Shown: piece after piece, positions 50,942-55,058 of the stretch
Layout of the letters: each line of letters begins with the position of its first letter
Numbering within the stretch: the stretch's first letter is position 1
Source: an uncultured Bacilli bacterium
GTDB lineage: Bacteria; Bacillota_I; Bacilli_A; RF39; UBA660
Assembly (NCBI GenBank): GCA_934101495.1
Contig: CAKORG010000006.1
Span: forward strand, 1-55,058
Reading direction: 5' to 3'
DNA: 55,058 nucleotides
The notes under the pieces: model-generated
What the model was told of the DNA's origin: nothing
Databases searched by the model: none
The model's input: only the letters and a program-made list of their open reading frames with translations
Translations under genes and position numbers: made by a program

Positions 50942-51379
50942 TCACTTATGATACATCTCATGATTATTAATCTTACACGCCCTATAAATTTGTTCAAGTA
51001 AAATACCTCGAAACAAACCATGAGGAAAAGTCATTTTTGAAAAACTAATTAGTTCATCACAAAGACTTCTAACCTCATCATTAAGTCCCAAAGAACCTCC
51101 AATAATAAATGTAATATTACTATTTTTTGGTAAAATTTCATCTATTTTTTTAGCAAATTCTACACTTGTAAGCATATTGCCACTTAAATCAAGTCCAATA
51201 TTATAATCATTTTTCTTAATATTCTTTGCTAAATTATTAATCTCTTTATCATAATCAGCAAAATCTTTAAGTTCAACTATTTCTATTTTAATATATTTAC
51301 CTATTCTCTTTTTATAATCATCTATTAACTTTTCTAAATAATCTTCTTTTATTTTCCCAACACAAAGTATTTTAATCAT
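50942..51379 (-). CDS. rlmH: 23S rRNA (pseudouridine1915-N3)-methyltransferase
   Basis: A 145-aa SPOUT enzyme, slightly shorter than the usual ~159. FIIGGSLGLNDEVRSLCDELISFSKMTFPHGLFRGILLEQIYRA is the SAM-binding knot and the C terminus ends EMYHK as in RlmH. It methylates the ribosomal helix 69 pseudouridine. Starts 4 bp inside the walJ stop region; conserved next to walJ near oriC in Firmicutes. Confidence 0.93.
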   Translation of the reverse strand: MIKILCVGKIKEDYLEKLIDDYKKRIGKYIKIEIVELKDFADYDKEINNLAKNIKKNDYNIGLDLSGNMLTSVEFAKKIDEILPKNSNITFIIGGSLGLNDEVRSLCDELISFSKMTFPHGLFRGILLEQIYRACKINNHEMYHK

Positions 51380-52140
51380 ATTTCAATTACTTCCGTCTTT
51401 TCATTTTGTCTAGCACATTCAATATTTTTAAAATCAATACCATATTCTTTAAAAGTATTATTTATAGTATCAATTGCTACACTTTCTGTATTATTAGTTT
51501 CACTCAAGTGAATAAGAATTATTTTCTTAGTTTTATCTCCGATTAATTTAGTTAAATAAAATGATGATGCTTTATTAGAAAGGTGACCTTCATCAGAAAG
51601 TACTCTTCTTTTAAGCCATTCTGGATAAGGTCCATGTGTAAGAAGTTCTATATCATGATTACTTTCAAAAAGATATACATCTAGATTCTTTAGATATTTA
51701 AAATTCTTAGTATTTACATAACCAGTATCTGTTACATAACATATTTTCTTGCCGTCTTCTTCAAAAACATAATTTCTAGAATCTGGTGCATCATGACTAG
51801 ACTTAAATGAAGTAATATGTACTCCATCTAAGTCTATTTCATCTTCCAGCACAATAATATGCTTATATTCTTTTACATCCTCAATTGAATAAAATAGTTT
51901 TTCACTAACAATAAGTGCCGCTCCAGTTTTATCCAAAACAGTCTTAAGACCTACTATATGGTCTGAATGATTATGGGTAATAACCACATAATCAATTGAT
52001 TTAATATCCACTCCAATATCCTTTAAATTTTCATTAATATATTTATAATTTCTTCCTGCATCTAACAAAAACTTTTTATTTTTAGTTTCTAAATAAGTTA
52101 CATTACCCTTAGAACCACTTGATAACACTACAACTTTCAT
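51376..52140 (-). CDS. walJ: Metallo-beta-lactamase-fold exonuclease WalJ/YycJ-like
   Basis: A 254-aa MBL-fold protein: LSSGSKGNVTYLE, zinc motif THNHSDHIVG (HxHxDH), SSHDAPDS, YVTDTGY and a late His (LIHLSETNN). Matches YycJ/WalJ, a 5'-exonuclease-type enzyme linked to DNA repair and cell-wall coordination in Firmicutes. The wal kinase/regulator genes are not in this window. Coupled to the M23 gene stop (overlap at 52140). Confidence 0.88.
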   Translation of the reverse strand: MKVVVLSSGSKGNVTYLETKNKKFLLDAGRNYKYINENLKDIGVDIKSIDYVVITHNHSDHIVGLKTVLDKTGAALIVSEKLFYSIEDVKEYKHIIVLEDEIDLDGVHITSFKSSHDAPDSRNYVFEEDGKKICYVTDTGYVNTKNFKYLKNLDVYLFESNHDIELLTHGPYPEWLKRRVLSDEGHLSNKASSFYLTKLIGDKTKKIILIHLSETNNTESVAIDTINNTFKEYGIDFKNIECARQNEKTEVIEI

Positions 52141-53627
52141 TAGAACCTAATATACCTCGTTGGATTTTGGAATGAATAAGAACCATGGAATGGCCAACCT
52201 ATAGATACACCAAAGTGAAGGTGTGTACCAGCAATTGGATTATATTTACTTGGGGCAGGAAGAACATAACCAGAGTTACCCATTTCTCCTATTTGGTCAC
52301 CTTTTCTAACAGTTTGACCTTCTTTAACAGTAGCTGCATACATATGTGCATATTGTGTATAAATATTACCTTCATGTTCAATAATTACAAAGTTACCATC
52401 TGTACTTCTGTAACCAACTTCAACTACAGTACCATCAGCAACAGCGAATATTCTTGATCTATAACCAGTACCGGAAATATCAATACCATCATGGTGTTTT
52501 CCCCATCTCCATTGGAAAGGACTTGTAACAACATAAGGATATTCTGTAGGATAACCCCAACCACTAGTTGGATAATAATATCCACCATATCTTTTACCAA
52601 TTGTATATTGTTCTTCAACCATTTCTCTTATAACTTTTCTATCTTTGATTTCAACACCAGTTGAACGTTCACCATTAATAACTTGGTATGAACTATGAAT
52701 TAAAGTTATACCATTAACACCTGCTCTAGTAAGTTCCTTATAACTAGGTTCTTTTGTATTATCCACAACAGGATTAGCAGTTGTATATGGAGTAATATTT
52801 TCATTAATTTCATAAACATCATAAGTAAGTGTTATAATTGGGTTAATAATAGTGATATTAACACTACTACCCACAGCAAGTAAAGAATCTTCACTTTTAT
52901 ACTTGGGATTCGCAATTAAAAATTCTTGTGAGTTCATTTTATTATCTTCACTAATACTTGCAATACTATCACCAGTTTTAACAGTATAAGTATCCATTTT
53001 AGCATCAGGTCCAAATAACAAATATTGACTTAAACTTTCAACATCAGTATATATTTTCTCTTTAACACTAATATAGCTTTCTTTAATAGTAATAGCTTCA
53101 TCAAATGCCATATTTTCTATAACAGAACCAATATCTGTAATACTTCTATGACCATTATTATAATCATCTAACTCTTCTTCAGTTACAAACGATAAAATAT
53201 ACTTTTTTAAAGCTTCTTCAAATACATTTCTATCGAGTACATTTATAACAATTTTTTCCTTATCTTGAGGCTTGATAGTTATAACATAACCTTTAATTGT
53301 AAAATCATCTGCATTTTCTATTTTTTTGTAAATATCCTCTACCCCCATATAGTTTTCATCAAACGTTTTTACTTCTACTATATCAATACCATCCGGAGGA
53401 TAAACATAATCAACATTATACTTATCTTTTATATTTTGTTGTTCTTTATTTATCAAACTATATAATTCATTTTCATCTTGAATAAGTCCAATCTCTTTAC
53501 CATCTAAATATATTTGATAACCTTTTAAAGCTTCATCAAAACCATAATCATATTTCTCATTTAAAATATACAAAACAACAATTAATATTGATAAAATAGC
53601 AGTTATAATTTTACTTTTATTATTCAT
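52140..53627 (-). CDS. M23 peptidase with LysM and G5-type domains
   Basis: A roughly 495-aa anchored endopeptidase: N-terminal membrane helix (about 8-22), ~190 aa spacer, LysM (TYTVKTGDSIASISEDNKM..., about 215-265), a G5-like strand region (about 270-340), and a C-terminal M23 domain with HHDGIDISG, HEGNIYTQYAHM and THLHFGV holding the zinc His/Asp set. It would cut peptidoglycan cross-bridges during growth. ATG at 53627 chosen since GGAG lies 7 nt upstream; it overlaps the dnaB stop by 8 bp. Confidence 0.87.
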   Translation of the reverse strand: MNNKSKIITAILSILIVVLYILNEKYDYGFDEALKGYQIYLDGKEIGLIQDENELYSLINKEQQNIKDKYNVDYVYPPDGIDIVEVKTFDENYMGVEDIYKKIENADDFTIKGYVITIKPQDKEKIVINVLDRNVFEEALKKYILSFVTEEELDDYNNGHRSITDIGSVIENMAFDEAITIKESYISVKEKIYTDVESLSQYLLFGPDAKMDTYTVKTGDSIASISEDNKMNSQEFLIANPKYKSEDSLLAVGSSVNITIINPIITLTYDVYEINENITPYTTANPVVDNTKEPSYKELTRAGVNGITLIHSSYQVINGERSTGVEIKDRKVIREMVEEQYTIGKRYGGYYYPTSGWGYPTEYPYVVTSPFQWRWGKHHDGIDISGTGYRSRIFAVADGTVVEVGYRSTDGNFVIIEHEGNIYTQYAHMYAATVKEGQTVRKGDQIGEMGNSGYVLPAPSKYNPIAGTHLHFGVSIGWPFHGSYSFQNPTRYIRF

Positions 53628-54963
53628 TTTCATCTCCAGCTGCCTTTAATTGACTCTTAAAACTACTCATATTAAGTTCAAATAATAGGTTAACTGTTCC
53701 AAGCCCTCCTTTTCTGTGCTTAGCAATAATTAATTCAGCAGGCACAATTTTTTGATTAAAATCTTTAGCTTTATCATAATAATCTTTACGATTTATGAAA
53801 AGTACCATGTCGGCATCTTGTTCTAGTGACCCAGATTCACGTAAGTCTGCCAGCATTGGTTGATTACTTTCTCTTTTTTCAGCACTTCTTGATAATTGCG
53901 ATAATGCTATAACAGGAACACCAAGCTCTAAGGCCATAGTTTTAAGAGAACGAGATATTTCTGATACTTCCACTTGACGTGACTCAACTCTTCTAGAACC
54001 ACTACTTACAAGTTGAAGATAGTCGATTACAACTAAACCTAAGCCATCTTCACTATTAGCAAGCCTTCTACATTTAGCTCTAATTTCTTGAGCAGTAACA
54101 CCAGCATTATCTTCAATATATATATTTGTATCAGCCAGTTGTGATAAGGCTTCATTATATCTCTTCCAGTCTTTTTCTTGCATATTACCAGTTTGGAGTT
54201 TATAAGCATCTATTTGCCCAATTGAAGAAATCATACGATTAATAAGCATTTCTGCAGACATTTCTAAGTTAAATATAGCAACAGCCTTTTTAGTATGTGT
54301 TGCAGCATAAGCAGCCATATTTAAAGCAAGCGCAGTTTTCCCCATCCCGGGTCTAGCAGCAAGAATTATCATTTCTCCGCCTTGAAAACCTGTAGTTATT
54401 TTATCAAAATCTGGAAAACCAGTTTCAATACCAGTAATACTTCTTTTATTTTTAGCAAGTTCTTCTAACTTAGCTTGTGCTCTTCTAAGTATTTCACTAA
54501 TTGGCACAAAATCTCCAACACTTCTTGCTCTTACAACATTTAATATATTTTTTTCAGCATTATCTAGTAATCTATTTACATCTTCTTCATCATATGTTGT
54601 TGTAATAATATCATTAGCTGTTTCAATTAAATTTCTTCTAACAGCATAATCTTTAATAATCTTAATATAAAAATCTAAATTAGCACTTGTTACTACACTA
54701 TCAATTACTTCAGTAATGTAATCAAGCCCAACAGCATTAAACTTTTTATCTTTATCTAGTTCATTTCTAAGAGTTGTTACATCAATTGGTGTCTTACTTT
54801 CATGCAGACTTTTAATTGCATTAAATATATATCTATTTCTCTCATCAAAGAACATATCACTTGTTACTTCTTCAACAATTTTACTTACTTCATTATTATT
54901 TAAAAAAGCAACACCTAAGACACTCATCTCAGCTTCCTGATTAAAAGGCATACTTCTTGCCAT
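53620..54963 (-). CDS. dnaB: Replicative DNA helicase
   Basis: A 447-aa DnaB helicase: N-terminal primase-interacting domain (PFNQEAEMSVLGVAF), linker, RecA-like domain with Walker A ARPGMGKTALALN (about 203), Walker B LVVIDYLQLV (about 310), and arginine-finger region DLRESGSLEQDAD. It unwinds DNA at the fork. GGAGG of its ribosome-binding site overlaps the rplI stop. Called dnaC in Bacillus nomenclature. Confidence 0.96.
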   Translation of the reverse strand: MARSMPFNQEAEMSVLGVAFLNNNEVSKIVEEVTSDMFFDERNRYIFNAIKSLHESKTPIDVTTLRNELDKDKKFNAVGLDYITEVIDSVVTSANLDFYIKIIKDYAVRRNLIETANDIITTTYDEEDVNRLLDNAEKNILNVVRARSVGDFVPISEILRRAQAKLEELAKNKRSITGIETGFPDFDKITTGFQGGEMIILAARPGMGKTALALNMAAYAATHTKKAVAIFNLEMSAEMLINRMISSIGQIDAYKLQTGNMQEKDWKRYNEALSQLADTNIYIEDNAGVTAQEIRAKCRRLANSEDGLGLVVIDYLQLVSSGSRRVESRQVEVSEISRSLKTMALELGVPVIALSQLSRSAEKRESNQPMLADLRESGSLEQDADMVLFINRKDYYDKAKDFNQKIVPAELIIAKHRKGGLGTVNLLFELNMSSFKSQLKAAGDENE

Positions 54964-54971
54964 AAACCCTC

Positions 54972-55058
54972 CTATTTAACTAATTCAACATTTAAGTCAA
55001 ATTTAACTTTCTTATGAAGTTCAATTACTACTTTAGTAACCCCTAAACTACTTATAGC
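54972..55058 (-). CDS. rplI: 50S ribosomal protein L9, C-terminal end (partial)
   Basis: The last 28 codons, read on the minus strand, give SSLGVTKVVIELHKKVKFDLNVEL and a TAG stop; this matches the L9 C-terminal domain (lG.h.V.v.LH.eV.a.l.V.V). The gene continues beyond the window. Eight bp separate it from dnaB, the conserved rplI-dnaB pairing of Firmicutes. Confidence 0.85.
   Translation of the reverse strand, partial: AISSLGVTKVVIELHKKVKFDLNVELVK

Noticed and set aside
1..55058. Mycoplasma-type code (UGA as Trp)
   Set aside because: Genes such as the AIPR and methyltransferase genes end in TGA at sensible positions, and Trp is encoded by TGG.

Overview
The window is very AT-rich DNA (my impression is under 30% GC) from a member of the Bacillota, probably a gut-type member of the Bacilli or Erysipelotrichia. 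Four things point there: the rplI-dnaB-walJ-rlmH block at the right end (typical oriC-proximal Firmicutes order), FemAB-type enzymes, PrgI/VirB4-type conjugation genes, and collagen-like exosporium-style proteins. TGA is used as a stop, so the code is standard. I saw no tRNA or rRNA gene and no CRISPR array.

Region 1 (1-9.9 kb) is a defence island. A truncated tyrosine recombinase points outward at the left. Then comes a co-oriented set: a MORC-like GHKL ATPase, a Z1-domain ATPase, a DUF4420/PD-(D/E)XK protein, an AIPR protein and a DNA cytosine-5 methyltransferase. This is the MORC/Z1/AIPR class of restriction-modification system predicted by comparative genomics. The methyltransferase has its own promoter, overlapped by two CCTGG-containing repeats 20 bp apart. 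Each edge of the island has a short promoter-driven, terminator-ended transcript followed by the same ~30-bp motif, which may be a duplicated regulatory leader or attachment-like repeat. The right-hand leader runs through an 11-codon upstream ORF into a coupled 90-codon gene.

Region 2 (9.9-11.05 kb) is decayed: an interrupted gene start, an ISL3-type transposase remnant, and three 20-bp repeats at an exact 34-bp period. Region 3 (11-22.4 kb) is ordinary metabolism and envelope: an XRE-regulated ABC (MacB/FtsX-type) operon, an SDR, a DNA/RNA nuclease, a zinc alcohol dehydrogenase, MscS, a VTT/DedA-type protein, a rhodanese and a TnpB remnant.

Region 4 (22.4-33.8 kb) is one long minus-strand operon for a minimal type IV secretion or conjugation channel: pilin-like, VirB6-like, PrgI, TrsD-like, VirB4, a three-domain wall hydrolase, a membrane-anchored protein and a VirD4 coupling ATPase. 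No relaxase is visible. Upstream lie decayed ORFs, a membrane-anchored HExxH metalloprotease and two anchored surface proteins (34.1-37.5 kb).

Region 5 (37.5-43.6 kb) holds two FemAB aminoacyltransferases for cell-wall crossbridges, a PnuC-HAD-phosphodiesterase operon that looks like nicotinamide or nucleotide salvage, and a LemA-like protein. Region 6 (43.6-49.4 kb) is a cluster of collagen-like and prealbumin/Ig-like surface proteins. All five of its transcription starts have a CATANNNTA box 20-35 bp before the start codon, which resembles the -10 element of the sporulation mother-cell sigma factors E and K. I infer a spore-surface (exosporium) locus. Region 7 (49.4 kb to the end) is the housekeeping operon rplI-dnaB-M23 peptidase-walJ-rlmH-MYG1-ung, closed by a strong terminator.
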